Shown one piece after another: positions 19,256 through 27,596 of a DNA stretch of 64,000 bases. The stretch lies in the NCBI RefSeq assembly GCF_042646425.1, contig NZ_JBHRTR010000054.1, positions 124,001 through 188,000 of the forward strand. The letters are read 5' to 3'. The position numbers and the translations under genes are program-made. The notes below the pieces were generated by a model that saw only the letters and a list, made by a program, of their open reading frames with translations, did no database searches and was not told the DNA's origin. This DNA comes from Marinibaculum pumilum. Its GTDB lineage: Bacteria > Pseudomonadota > Alphaproteobacteria > Ferrovibrionales > Ferrovibrionaceae. Within the stretch, counting starts at the first letter, position 1. Each line of letters begins with the position of its first letter.

Positions 19256-20353
19256 TCAGCCGTAGCGAACCGCGTCCAGTGTCTGTTCCGCCATCTGCAG
19301 CAGCGGCGGGATGCGGCCGTTCATGTCGCGGAAGCGCTCGTCCTTCGTCTGGCCGCGCGCATAGCGGATGTAGATCTGCTGCACGACGGTCGCGGTCTTC
19401 CACATCGCGAAGGCCTCGTACCAGTGCAGCCGCGACAGGTCGAAGCCGCCCATCCGGTCGGCATATTCCGCCGCGATCTCCTGGCGGCTGGGATAGGAGC
19501 CGCCCACCGGCGGCGGCATCACCATCCGCTGCGCCGGGTCGCCTGGCTCGTTCCAGTAGCCCAGCAGGGTGCCCAGGTCCGCCAGCGGATCGCCGCGGGT
19601 GGTCATGTCCCAGTCGAAGATAGAGGTGACGGTATCAGGGTCGTCGGCCTGGAACTGGCAGTTGTCGATCTTCAGGTCGTTATGCACCAGGCTGACCCGC
19701 TGCAGCGCCGGGATTTCCGCCGCCAGCCGGTCGTGCAGGTCGTAGAACAGGGGGATGTCGGCATCCTTGGCATCCTCCCAGCGCATCTTCCAGCCGGACA
19801 GCTGGCGCTCCATGAAGCCTTCCGGCCGGCCCAGGCTGCCCAGGTCGACCGCGTCGGGATCGACCAGGTGCAGGTCGGCCATCGCCCGAACCACCGCCAG
19901 GCTGATCCGCCGTTCCAGGTCGGCGAAGCCGGTCATCTCCGGCGGGAAGGCATCGCGCACCACCACGCCGGTGCGCCGTTCCATGACGAAGAAGTCGGCG
20001 CCGATCACCGCCGGATCGTCACAGAACAGGAAGGCGCGCGGCGCAGTCGCCAGCGCCCGGTGCAGGCGCGACAGCACCCGATGCTCCCGCTTCATGTCGT
20101 GTGCGCCCTTGCCCACCGGCCCCAGCGGCGGCCGCCGCAGCACCATTTGCCGCTCCCCAAACAGAAGGAGGTAGGTCAGGTTGGCGGAACCGCCGCGAAA
20201 CTGGCGCACCTGCATCGGCGCAGGCGGCAGGTCCGGCACCTCCGCCCGCAAGAGCGCCTCCACCTTCGGCCAGTCCATCTGTTCGTCGGCGCGGACCTCG
20301 CCCAGATCCTCCAGGCGGTCGCGGTCCGCGCCGGCAGAAGCGGAGGCGCTCAT
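19256..20353 (-). CDS. APH-fold phosphotransferase (LvaA/ACAD10-11 kinase-like)
   Basis: 365 residues. Aminoglycoside-phosphotransferase fold: FRGGSANLTYLL nucleotide loop, HNDLKIDNCQF catalytic loop (Asp base, Asn metal ligand) and IFDWDMTTRGDPLADLG with the DxD metal site. Its start overlaps the stop of the acyl-CoA dehydrogenase gene by one base (TGATG), so the two are translationally coupled. This pairing mirrors LvaA/LvaC of levulinate catabolism and the fused human ACAD10/ACAD11, which phosphorylate 4-hydroxyacyl-CoA. Antibiotic resistance is therefore unlikely. No LvaB-like small protein is seen. Confidence 0.87.
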   Translation of the reverse strand: MSASASAGADRDRLEDLGEVRADEQMDWPKVEALLRAEVPDLPPAPMQVRQFRGGSANLTYLLLFGERQMVLRRPPLGPVGKGAHDMKREHRVLSRLHRALATAPRAFLFCDDPAVIGADFFVMERRTGVVVRDAFPPEMTGFADLERRISLAVVRAMADLHLVDPDAVDLGSLGRPEGFMERQLSGWKMRWEDAKDADIPLFYDLHDRLAAEIPALQRVSLVHNDLKIDNCQFQADDPDTVTSIFDWDMTTRGDPLADLGTLLGYWNEPGDPAQRMVMPPPVGGSYPSRQEIAAEYADRMGGFDLSRLHWYEAFAMWKTATVVQQIYIRYARGQTKDERFRDMNGRIPPLLQMAEQTLDAVRYG

Positions 20354-21666
20354 CAGACCGCCTCGCCGATCTCGAACTCCGCCTCCACCGGGTCGATCAG
20401 GCCGCCGAAGCGCTCCACCGCCTGCTGGCGCTGGTTGATCAGGTGATAGGCGGGGAACATCTCGTTCGACGGCTGGTAGTCGCGCAGCACCTGGCGGGCG
20501 ACGGTGATCTTGTGCACCTCGGTCGGGCCGTCGGCCAGCGCCATGTGGAAGCTTTCCAGCACCTGGTCGCCGAACGGCATCTCCGTCGACAGGCCCAGGG
20601 AACCGTGCAGCTGCAGCGCCCGTGAGGCGACGTCGCGCAGCACCCTGGACATCATCACCTTCACGGCGGCGATGTCCTTCCGCACCTTGCGATAGTCCTT
20701 GTACTTGTCGATCCGCCAGGCGGAGCGCAGCACCAGCAGGCGGAACTGCTCCATCTCGATCCAGCTGTCGGCGATCTTCTCCTGCGTCATCTGCATCTCG
20801 GAGAGCCGCTGGCCCTGGCTCTCGCGGCTCAGCGCGCGCTCGCACATCATGTCGAAGGCCTTGCGCACCTGGCCCATGGTGCGCATCGCATGGTGGATGC
20901 GGCCGCCGCCCAGCCGGGTCTGCGCCACCACGAAGCCGTCGCCGCGGCCGCCCAGCATATGGTCCTCGGGCACCCGCACATTCTCGTAGCGCATATAGGC
21001 GTGGGAGCCGATCCGCTCCGAGCCGATGCCGGTGTTGCGGATGATGTTCACACCCGACGTCTCCGCCGGCACGATGAACATCGACTGCCGGCGATAGGGA
21101 TCCGGATGGTCGGGATCGGTCACCGCCATCACGATGAAGAAGGAGGCGAAGCGGGCGTTGGAGGAGAACCACTTCTCGCCGTTGATCACCCACTCGCCGC
21201 CATGCTTCTCCGCCCGGGTGGTGAACACCTTCGGGTCGGCGCCGCCCTGCGGCTCCGTCATCGAGAAGCAGGAGACGATCTCGTTGTTCAGCAGCGGGAA
21301 GAGGTAGCGCTCCTTCTGCGCCGCGGTGCCGTAATGGGCCAGGATCTCGCCATTGCCGCTGTCGGGCGCCTGGCAGCCGAACACCGACGGCCCGAAGCGC
21401 GACCGGCCCAGGATCTCGTTCATCAGGGCGAGCTTCACCTGGCCATAGCCCTGGCCGCCCAGGTCGGGGCCCAGATGGCAGGCCCAGAGCTTGCGCTCCT
21501 TCACCTGCTGCTGCAGCGGGCGCACCAGCCGGTTGCGGTTGTCGTCATGGACGTCCCAGGCGCTGCCCAGGACATGGTCCAGCGGCTCCACCTCCCGCCG
21601 CACGAAATCCTCGATCCAGTCCAGTTCCTTCTGGAATTCGGGATCGGTTTCGAAATCCCATGCCAT
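20353..21666 (-). CDS. Acyl-CoA dehydrogenase (ACAD10/11- or LvaC-like)
   Basis: 437 residues, full length for the family; ATG at 21666 with GGAGGAAG upstream. FAD/substrate motifs are CFSMTEPQGGADP and GEKWFSSNA in the middle domain and HGSLGLSTEMPF near the C-terminus. By eye, the usual catalytic Glu position (YEGT in medium-chain enzymes) reads ADGP, with Asp. First gene of an operon with the APH kinase and SDR. Probable role: handling the 4-phosphoacyl-CoA made by the kinase, giving a normal beta-oxidation intermediate. This is inferred from the LvaC and ACAD11 precedents. Confidence 0.88.
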   Translation of the reverse strand: MAWDFETDPEFQKELDWIEDFVRREVEPLDHVLGSAWDVHDDNRNRLVRPLQQQVKERKLWACHLGPDLGGQGYGQVKLALMNEILGRSRFGPSVFGCQAPDSGNGEILAHYGTAAQKERYLFPLLNNEIVSCFSMTEPQGGADPKVFTTRAEKHGGEWVINGEKWFSSNARFASFFIVMAVTDPDHPDPYRRQSMFIVPAETSGVNIIRNTGIGSERIGSHAYMRYENVRVPEDHMLGGRGDGFVVAQTRLGGGRIHHAMRTMGQVRKAFDMMCERALSRESQGQRLSEMQMTQEKIADSWIEMEQFRLLVLRSAWRIDKYKDYRKVRKDIAAVKVMMSRVLRDVASRALQLHGSLGLSTEMPFGDQVLESFHMALADGPTEVHKITVARQVLRDYQPSNEMFPAYHLINQRQQAVERFGGLIDPVEAEFEIGEAV

Positions 21667-21788
21667 GGCGCTTCCTCCTCACCAGGATTGTCCGACAATT
21701 TTGATGCGCACTGTAGCGCAGGACCCCCGGGGTTTGGCCAGACCATTCATCACCGGCCGCATCGCTGCCGGATCGAGGCAAAGGCCGC

Positions 21789-21794
21789 TATACT
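21789..21794 (+). promoter_or_regulatory. Putative -10 of the cueR promoter
   Basis: TATACT, 45 bases before cueR, with a loose -35 (TGCCGG, 21766-21771) at 17-bp spacing. Confidence 0.4.
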
Positions 21795-21839
21795 CGCGGG
21801 CCTGGGGGAAGATCCGGGCTGCGACCGGAGGTGGGGGAC

Positions 21840-22244
21840 ATGAACATCGGCGCAGCGGCACGGGCCAGCGGCCTGCCGGCGAAGACGATCCGGTTCTACG
21901 AGGAGATCGGCCTCGTTGCTGCCGAGCGGCGGCCGAACGGCTTCCGCGACTATGACGACCAGGCGGTGCGCAAGCTCCGCTTCGTCCAGCGCGCCCGCAG
22001 CCTGGGCTTCTCGATCGACGATTGCCGCAGCCTGCTCTCCCTCTACGAGGATCGCGACCGGTCAAGCGCCGACGTGAAGGCGCTGGCCACCGAACGGCTG
22101 GCGGAGATCGAGGCGAAGCTGCAGGAGCTGCGGCTGCTGCGCGCCGAGCTGACCCACCTGGTCGAAGCCTGCCACGGCGACGCGCGCCCCGACTGCCCGA
22201 TCATCGACGAACTGGCGGGAAAAAAGCCGGCACGAACCTCTTGA
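21840..22244 (+). CDS. cueR: Copper-responsive MerR-family activator CueR
   Basis: 134 residues from ATG 21840 (MNIGAAARASGL; GGAGG eight bases upstream); a GTG three codons earlier is less likely. N-terminal winged HTH (KTIRFYEEIGL), then a long dimerisation helix, and a C-terminal metal loop CHGDARPDCPIIDEL, whose C-x7-C spacing is that of Cu(I)/Ag(I) CueR. It senses cytosolic Cu(I) and activates the copper exporter next door by untwisting a promoter with a 19-bp spacer, which is visible at 22241-22271. Confidence 0.93.
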   Translation: MNIGAAARASGLPAKTIRFYEEIGLVAAERRPNGFRDYDDQAVRKLRFVQRARSLGFSIDDCRSLLSLYEDRDRSSADVKALATERLAEIEAKLQELRLLRAELTHLVEACHGDARPDCPIIDELAGKKPARTS

Positions 22245-22271
22245 AGTTCCAGTAACTGGAAGACCTACATC
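22241..22271 (+). promoter_or_regulatory. CueR-type promoter/operator of copA
   Basis: -35 TTGAAG (22241-22246, overlapping the cueR stop) and -10 TACATC (22266-22271) are separated by exactly 19 bp. The spacer carries a perfect palindrome TTCCAGT-A-ACTGGAA (22247-22261). This is the hallmark layout of MerR-family activated promoters. Confidence 0.85.
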
Positions 22272-22323
22272 CCGTCCGACGGAGCATCGCCCGGATCCGG
22301 GTGGAACAGAGGGAGCCAGCGAC

Positions 22324-24720
22324 ATGGCCGGCACAGAGACGCAGGGCTGCGGCCACCAGCACCACGGACACGGGCATGGCCATGACCATGGCGTCGGCGG
22401 AACGGTGAAGGATCCCGTCTGCGGCATGGATGTGGACCCGCAGACGGCGAAGCACAGCCTGGAGCATGACGGCCGGACCTACCATTTCTGCTCCGGCCGC
22501 TGTGCGGACCGGTTCGCCGCGGAGCCGTCGCGCTATGTCGATGCCAGCGGCACGGCGGTGCCCCAGGCCCCGGCCGAGGCACCGCCGGGCGCCTTGTACA
22601 CCTGCCCGATGCATCCGGAGATCGTGCAGGAGGGACCCGGTTCCTGCCCGAAATGCGGCATGGCGCTGGAGCCGATGACCGTCACCGCCGAGGAGCTCCC
22701 GAACGAGGAGCTGGTCGACATGACCCGGCGCTTCTGGACCAGCCTGGTCTTCACCGCGCCCGTCTTCGTGATCGCGATGAGCCGCCATTTCCTGCCCGGC
22801 GTGCTGGAGGGAGTCCCGACCGTCTGGCTGGACTGGATCGAGTTCGCGCTGGCCACCCCGGTGGTGCTGTGGTGCGGCCTGCCGTTCTTCCAGCGCGGGC
22901 TGGACAGCTTCCGCAGCCTGAACCTGAACATGTTCAGCCTGATCGCCGTCGGCGTGGCGGCCGCCTACCTCTATTCGGTGGTGGCGGTGATCGCGCCCGG
23001 GATCTTCCCCGCCGCCATGCAGGGCCATCATGGCCGAGTCGGCCTCTATTTCGAGGCCGCCGCGGTGATCATCGCCCTGGTCCTGCTGGGCCAGGTGCTG
23101 GAACTGCGCGCGCGGCACCGCACCGGCGCCGCCCTGCGGGCGCTGCTGAACCTGGCGCCGAAGACCGCGCGGCGGATCCGTGAGGGCGCCGCCGAAGGGG
23201 CCGACGACGAGGATGTGCCGCTGGACCAGGTCGCTGTCGGCGACCGCCTGCGGGTGCGGCCGGGCGAGAGCGTGCCGGTCGACGGCGAGGTGGTGGAGGG
23301 CCACAGCTCCGTCGACGAGAGCATGGTCACCGGCGAGCCAGTGCCGGTGGAGAAGGCGGTCGGCCAACGCCTGATCGGCGGCACCATCAACGGCACCGGC
23401 GCGCTGGTGATGCGGGCCGACCAGGTCGGCGCCGACACCATGCTGTCGCGGATCGTGCAGATGGTGGCGCAGGCGCAGCGCAGCCGCGCGCCGATCCAGG
23501 GCCTGGCCGACAGGGTCGCCGCCTGGTTCGTGCCGATCGTGATCGCCGTCGCGGTGATCGCCTTCGTGGCCTGGATGCTGTTCGCCCCGGCGCCGGCCTT
23601 CCCCTTCGCTCTGGTCGCGGCGGTCTCGGTGCTGATCATCGCCTGCCCCTGCGCCCTGGGCCTGGCCACCCCGATGTCGATCATGGTCGGCGTCGGCCGG
23701 GGCGCGCAGGCCGGCGTGCTGATCAAGGATGCCGCCGCGCTGGAGCGGCTGGAGAAGGTCGACACCATCGTGGTGGACAAGACCGGCACCCTGACCCTGG
23801 GCCGGCCGGTGCTGAACCGGGTGGTGCCTGCCGGCGACCTGGCGGAGGACGAGCTGCTGGCGATGGTCGCCGCCCTGGAGCGCGGCAGCGAGCACCCGCT
23901 GGCCGCTGCCATCCTGGACGGCGCGCAGGCCCGCGGCCTGACCCTGCCGGCGGCGGAAGGCACCGAGGCGGTCACCGGCAAGGGCATCACCGGCCGGGTG
24001 GACGGACGGCGGGTCGCCTTCGGCAATGCCCGCCTGATGGCGGACGAAGGGGTCGGCACCGCCGCCATGGAAGCGGAGGCCGACCGGCTGCGGGACGAGG
24101 GCGCGACCGCCATGTTCGCCGCTGTCGACGGCGCGCCCGCCGGCCTGATCGCGGTCTCCGACCCGGCGAAGGAGAATGCCGCCGCGGCGGTGAAGGCGCT
24201 GCAGCAGGCCGGGGTGGAGGTCGTCATGCTGACCGGCGACAGCCGCCGCACGGCGGAAGCGGTCGCCCGCCGCCTGGGCATCGACCGGGTGGAGGCGGAG
24301 GTCCTGCCGGACGAGAAGCAGGCGGTGGTGAAGGCGCTGCAGGCGCAGGGCCGGGTGGTGGCGATGGCCGGCGACGGGGTGAACGACGCGCCGGCCCTGG
24401 CGCAGGCGGATGTCGGCATCGCCATGGGCTCCGGCACCGATGTGGCGATCGAGAGCGCCGGCATCACCCTGTTGAAGGGCGACCTGCACGGCATCCTGCG
24501 GGCGCGGCAGCTGAGCATCGCGACCCTGCGCAACATCCGCCAGAACCTGGTCTTCGCCTTCGGCTACAACACGATCGGCGTGCCGATCGCCGCCGGCATC
24601 CTGTACCCGGTCTTCGGCCTGCTGCTGAGCCCGATGATCGCCGCCCTGGCGATGAGCTTCAGCTCTGTCTCCGTGATCGGCAATGCGCTGCGGCTGCGCG
24701 GCCTGAAGCTGCGCGACTGA
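22324..24720 (+). CDS. copA: Cu(I)-exporting P1B-type ATPase CopA (YHS/HMBD type)
   Basis: 798 residues; ATG with AGGGAG upstream. Exports Cu(I) from cytosol to periplasm. Domain order: His-rich N-terminus (HQHHGHGHGHDHG), YHS domain (DPVCGMDVDP, FCSGRCADRF), heavy-metal binding domain (YTCPMHPEIV, CPKCGMALEP), TM helices, A-domain (TGEPVPVEK), TM with IACPCALGLATP, P-domain DKTGTLT, SEHPLA and GDGVNDAPAL, then two C-terminal TM helices. It has no classical HMA CxxC domain. It lies 79 bases after cueR and is driven by the operator in between. Confidence 0.95.
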   Translation: MAGTETQGCGHQHHGHGHGHDHGVGGTVKDPVCGMDVDPQTAKHSLEHDGRTYHFCSGRCADRFAAEPSRYVDASGTAVPQAPAEAPPGALYTCPMHPEIVQEGPGSCPKCGMALEPMTVTAEELPNEELVDMTRRFWTSLVFTAPVFVIAMSRHFLPGVLEGVPTVWLDWIEFALATPVVLWCGLPFFQRGLDSFRSLNLNMFSLIAVGVAAAYLYSVVAVIAPGIFPAAMQGHHGRVGLYFEAAAVIIALVLLGQVLELRARHRTGAALRALLNLAPKTARRIREGAAEGADDEDVPLDQVAVGDRLRVRPGESVPVDGEVVEGHSSVDESMVTGEPVPVEKAVGQRLIGGTINGTGALVMRADQVGADTMLSRIVQMVAQAQRSRAPIQGLADRVAAWFVPIVIAVAVIAFVAWMLFAPAPAFPFALVAAVSVLIIACPCALGLATPMSIMVGVGRGAQAGVLIKDAAALERLEKVDTIVVDKTGTLTLGRPVLNRVVPAGDLAEDELLAMVAALERGSEHPLAAAILDGAQARGLTLPAAEGTEAVTGKGITGRVDGRRVAFGNARLMADEGVGTAAMEAEADRLRDEGATAMFAAVDGAPAGLIAVSDPAKENAAAAVKALQQAGVEVVMLTGDSRRTAEAVARRLGIDRVEAEVLPDEKQAVVKALQAQGRVVAMAGDGVNDAPALAQADVGIAMGSGTDVAIESAGITLLKGDLHGILRARQLSIATLRNIRQNLVFAFGYNTIGVPIAAGILYPVFGLLLSPMIAALAMSFSSVSVIGNALRLRGLKLRD

Positions 24721-24735
24721 CGGGTTCGGCCCCTG

Positions 24736-25729
24736 TCAGCGGGGGGGCGCNNNNNNNNNNNNNNNNNNNNNNNNNNNNNNNNNNNNNNNNNNNNNNNNNN
24801 NNNNNNNNNNNNNNNNNNNNNNNNNNNNNNNNNNNNNNNNNNNNNNNNNNNNNNNNNNNNNNNNNNNNNNNNNNNNNNNNNNNNNNNNNNNNNNNNNNNN
24901 NNNNNNNNNNNNNNNNNNNNNAGCGCTCGGCGAAGGCCCGCAGGTCGGCATCGGTGACCGCCCGGCCGCAGGCGCCGCAGGCCGCGCCCAGCACCACGAT
25001 CCGCGCCCAGTCGCCGCGCGCCGCGGCCGGCAGGGCGGCGATGCTGTCCGCGGGCAGGGCGAGCGGCGCGCCGCCCGCCGGCAGCAGCGCCATCGCGGTT
25101 TCGGCCAGAACCTCCGAGGCCGCCAGCGGCGTGCGCCCCACCGCCCGCCGCGCCGTGCCGATCCGGTCGGCAACGAGGTCCGCGGCCACGGCCGGCGGCA
25201 CGGCCTGGGCCGGCGTCTCGCCGCCGCCCACGCCGCTGTCCAACGGCGCGCCGGGGCCGGCAAAGACCTGCACCGCATAGAGCCCGTCCGCGCCGTCCCG
25301 CGCGATCCCGAAGCCGAACCGCTCGAACGCCGCGCCCAGCAGGTTCCGCCGATGGTCGGTGCTGGCCATCCAGCCGGCCTGCAGCCGCGCTATGCGCGCG
25401 GCACCGACCTCGCCGGCGCAGCCCTGGCAGTGGGCCAGGTTCTCCGCCACCGCCAGCCAGGGCGAGCCGCCGGCGGCCAGGAAGCGTTCCTTCGCCGTCT
25501 CCCCTTCCGGCGAGGCATGGTCGAAATAGTTTCGGCTGGCCATGTCGTCGGCATGGACCTGCGCCGTGCGGTTCAGCCGTTCGGACAGCGCCAGGGGCGG
25601 CAGGCCCGCGGCCTGCCGGTCGGCATTCACCGCGGCGAGCGCCTGCTCCGCCAACGGCGCGGCACCGGCCGTTGCGGCGATCGCCGGCCACAGGGCCAGC
25701 GCCAGAAGAAGCGACAGCAGGGCGCGCAT
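24736..25729 (-). CDS. Secreted CAP/SCP-domain (YkwD-like) protein, interrupted by assembly gap
   Basis: Signal peptide (about residues 1-23, ALWPAIAATAGAAP), then a CAP domain: HADDMASRNYFDHASPEG, VAENLAHCQGC, GWMASTDHRRNLL, FGFGIARDG, about residues 28-150. A second region of about 120 residues follows, unassigned, with CGACG near the gap. The 171 Ns remove part of it. The stop at 24736-24738 is inferred and is in frame only if the true gap length differs from 171 by a non-multiple of three. CAP proteins of bacteria are extracellular and of mostly unknown function. It starts just 7 bases after the diguanylate cyclase stop, so the two probably form an operon. Confidence 0.72.
24751..24921. 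other. Assembly gap (171 N)
   Basis: Run of N inside the 3' part of the CAP-domain gene. The flank is very G-rich (GGGGGGGC), a typical cause of a sequencing break. The length is probably an estimate. Confidence 0.98.
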
Positions 25730-25736
25730 CGCCGGC

Positions 25737-27455
25737 CTATGCGCCGCTGAGCGCGGCGTCCTCCGGCATCACGCTGACCCGGTCGCCCCCTGCCCGCTTG
25801 GCCACGTACATCGCCGCATCCGCGATCGAGATCAGGCCGTCCAGGCTGCTGCCGCCGGTGGTGGCGCCGACGCCGAAGCTGGCCGTCAGGGACATATCCG
25901 GCGCCGCCGCCCAGGCGCCACGCAGCTGTGCGACGGCGGCCCGCATCCGCTCCGCCACCGCGGCGGCATCGCGCGCGCCCCGGCCCGGCAGCGCCACGGC
26001 GAATTCCTCGCCGCCGATGCGGGCCAGGATCGCATCCTCCGGCGCATAGGCCAGGCAGGCATCGGCCACCGCCTCCAGGGCGCGGTCGCCGGCGGCATGG
26101 CCCCAGGTGTCGTTGATCGCCTTGAAGCGGTCGATGTCGAAGGCGACGATCGAGAAGGCGCGGCCGGCGTCCTGCGCCTCGCGCAGCATCGCTTCCGCCC
26201 GCTCGAAGAAGCTGCGGCGGTTCGGCAGGCGGGTCAGCTCGTCCGTCCGCGCCAGGGCGCTGAGTTCCGCCTCCAGCGCCCGTCGTGCCTCCAGCTCCCG
26301 CCGCAGGGCACGGCTGAAGCGGTAGAAGCGGTGCGCCACCAGGGAAACCAGGAGCAGCACCGCCAGCACCGCCGCCAGGGTCAGGTACAGCCAGTCCTGG
26401 TCCGGCTGCAGGTCGTTCTCGAAGACGAAGCCGTCCAGCGGGTAGTCGGCGGGCATCATGCCGGCCTCGGCGAAGACCTGGGCGATGTGGTGCCAGCGGG
26501 TTGGGCTGGAATAGCCGATATCGACGATGTCGATCAGCATCAGCCGCTTGATCTCCTCCGCCTCGAAGCCGAGCTTCAGGTGGTTCAGCTGCGGCGCATA
26601 GTCCCGCAGGATCAGGTCGATCACCTCGGAGGTATGCGCCAGGGCATAGTGCCAGCCGCGGATCGTCGCATCGCGGAAGGCGCGCACCGCCTCCGGGTTC
26701 TCGGCCGCGAAGGCCTCGTTCACGAACAGGGTGTCGCCGTAGAAGTCGATGCCGACCTCCCGCGGACTGAACACCTGGTAGGAGACCTGGGCCTGGATCA
26801 GGTCGTAGGGCTCGGTGGTGGTGTAGGCGGAGATGGCGTCGATCCGCCCGTCCGCCACCGCCAGCACGTTGCCGGGATGCGGCACCATCTTCACCCGGTC
26901 GATGTCGACCCCGGAGCGGTGCAGATAGGCCAGGCATTCCGCGGCATGTTCCTCCAGCCCCAGGACATGGCCGGGCAGGTCGCGCACCGTCTCCAGCCCC
27001 GACTCGCGGCGGGCCAGGATCACGAAGGGGGAGTGCTGCAGGATCGGCGCCACCACCTGGATCGGCTTGCCCGCCGCCCGGTCGATCAGCAGGGAGGAAT
27101 TGCCGATGCCGAATTCGGCACGGCCCAGCACCACCGTCTGCACGGGGTCGACCTGCGGCCCGCCGGGCAGCAGCCCGACCTCCAGCCCGGCATCGCGGTA
27201 ATAGCCCTGCGCCAGTGCGGCATAGAGCCCGGCGAACTGGAACTGGTGGGTCCATTTCAGCTGCACGCTGACCTGCAGCGGCGGCGTCTGCGCGACCACG
27301 CGCGCCTGTGCCGTCGCCGCCAGCAGGCAAAGCACCGCCAGCAATCCCAGGGCCGCCTGGACAGCCACGGACATCGCGGCTGGCTGACGGCGGCAATATC
27401 CTTTCCGGTCGTGCTGCGCCTGCGCTCTCATCGGGCCCGGAAGCGCTGCCCGCAT
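25737..27455 (-). CDS. Membrane diguanylate cyclase with periplasmic NMT1/THI5-like sensor
   Basis: 572 residues from the first start; ATG 27374 (MSVAVQAALGLL, signal/TM) is an equally good start. The periplasmic part (about residues 60-345) resembles the NMT1/THI5 family of ABC substrate-binding proteins: VQLKWTHQFQFAGLYAAL, GRAEFGIGNSS, AISAYTTTEPYDL. One TM (LAAVLAVLLLVSLVAHRFY, around 375) and a coiled coil lead to a GGDEF domain with DELTRLPNRRSF, DIDRFKAINDTWGHAAGD and active-site GGEEF. It should make c-di-GMP in response to a small periplasmic ligand, perhaps a pyrimidine or riboflavin-type molecule. No EAL domain. Confidence 0.9.
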   Translation of the reverse strand: MRAALPGPMRAQAQHDRKGYCRRQPAAMSVAVQAALGLLAVLCLLAATAQARVVAQTPPLQVSVQLKWTHQFQFAGLYAALAQGYYRDAGLEVGLLPGGPQVDPVQTVVLGRAEFGIGNSSLLIDRAAGKPIQVVAPILQHSPFVILARRESGLETVRDLPGHVLGLEEHAAECLAYLHRSGVDIDRVKMVPHPGNVLAVADGRIDAISAYTTTEPYDLIQAQVSYQVFSPREVGIDFYGDTLFVNEAFAAENPEAVRAFRDATIRGWHYALAHTSEVIDLILRDYAPQLNHLKLGFEAEEIKRLMLIDIVDIGYSSPTRWHHIAQVFAEAGMMPADYPLDGFVFENDLQPDQDWLYLTLAAVLAVLLLVSLVAHRFYRFSRALRRELEARRALEAELSALARTDELTRLPNRRSFFERAEAMLREAQDAGRAFSIVAFDIDRFKAINDTWGHAAGDRALEAVADACLAYAPEDAILARIGGEEFAVALPGRGARDAAAVAERMRAAVAQLRGAWAAAPDMSLTASFGVGATTGGSSLDGLISIADAAMYVAKRAGGDRVSVMPEDAALSGA

Positions 27456-27572
27456 GTTCCGCCATTCCTAGCGTAAGTCATTGGCTCTTCTGCCTGTACC
27501 ACACTTGTCCTGTCCGGCCAGGGTAACGCAAGCGGCATGCCAGCGCGGGTGACATTTGCGATAGTCAGGATC

Positions 27573-27596
27573 TAATATTTCTGATATTCATGAATT
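27573..27596 (+). promoter_or_regulatory. AT-rich promoter/operator of the ars operon
   Basis: An AT-rich stretch directly before the arsR-arsC start holds possible -10 boxes (TAATAT, 27573; GATATT, 27583) and a perfect palindrome ATTCATGAAT (27586-27595). No ribosome site separates it from the ATG, so the transcript may be leaderless. Probably the ArsR operator. Confidence 0.55.

Noticed and set aside
22201..24489. 762-residue antisense frame over copA
   Set aside because: Shadow of copA; no domain, biased composition.
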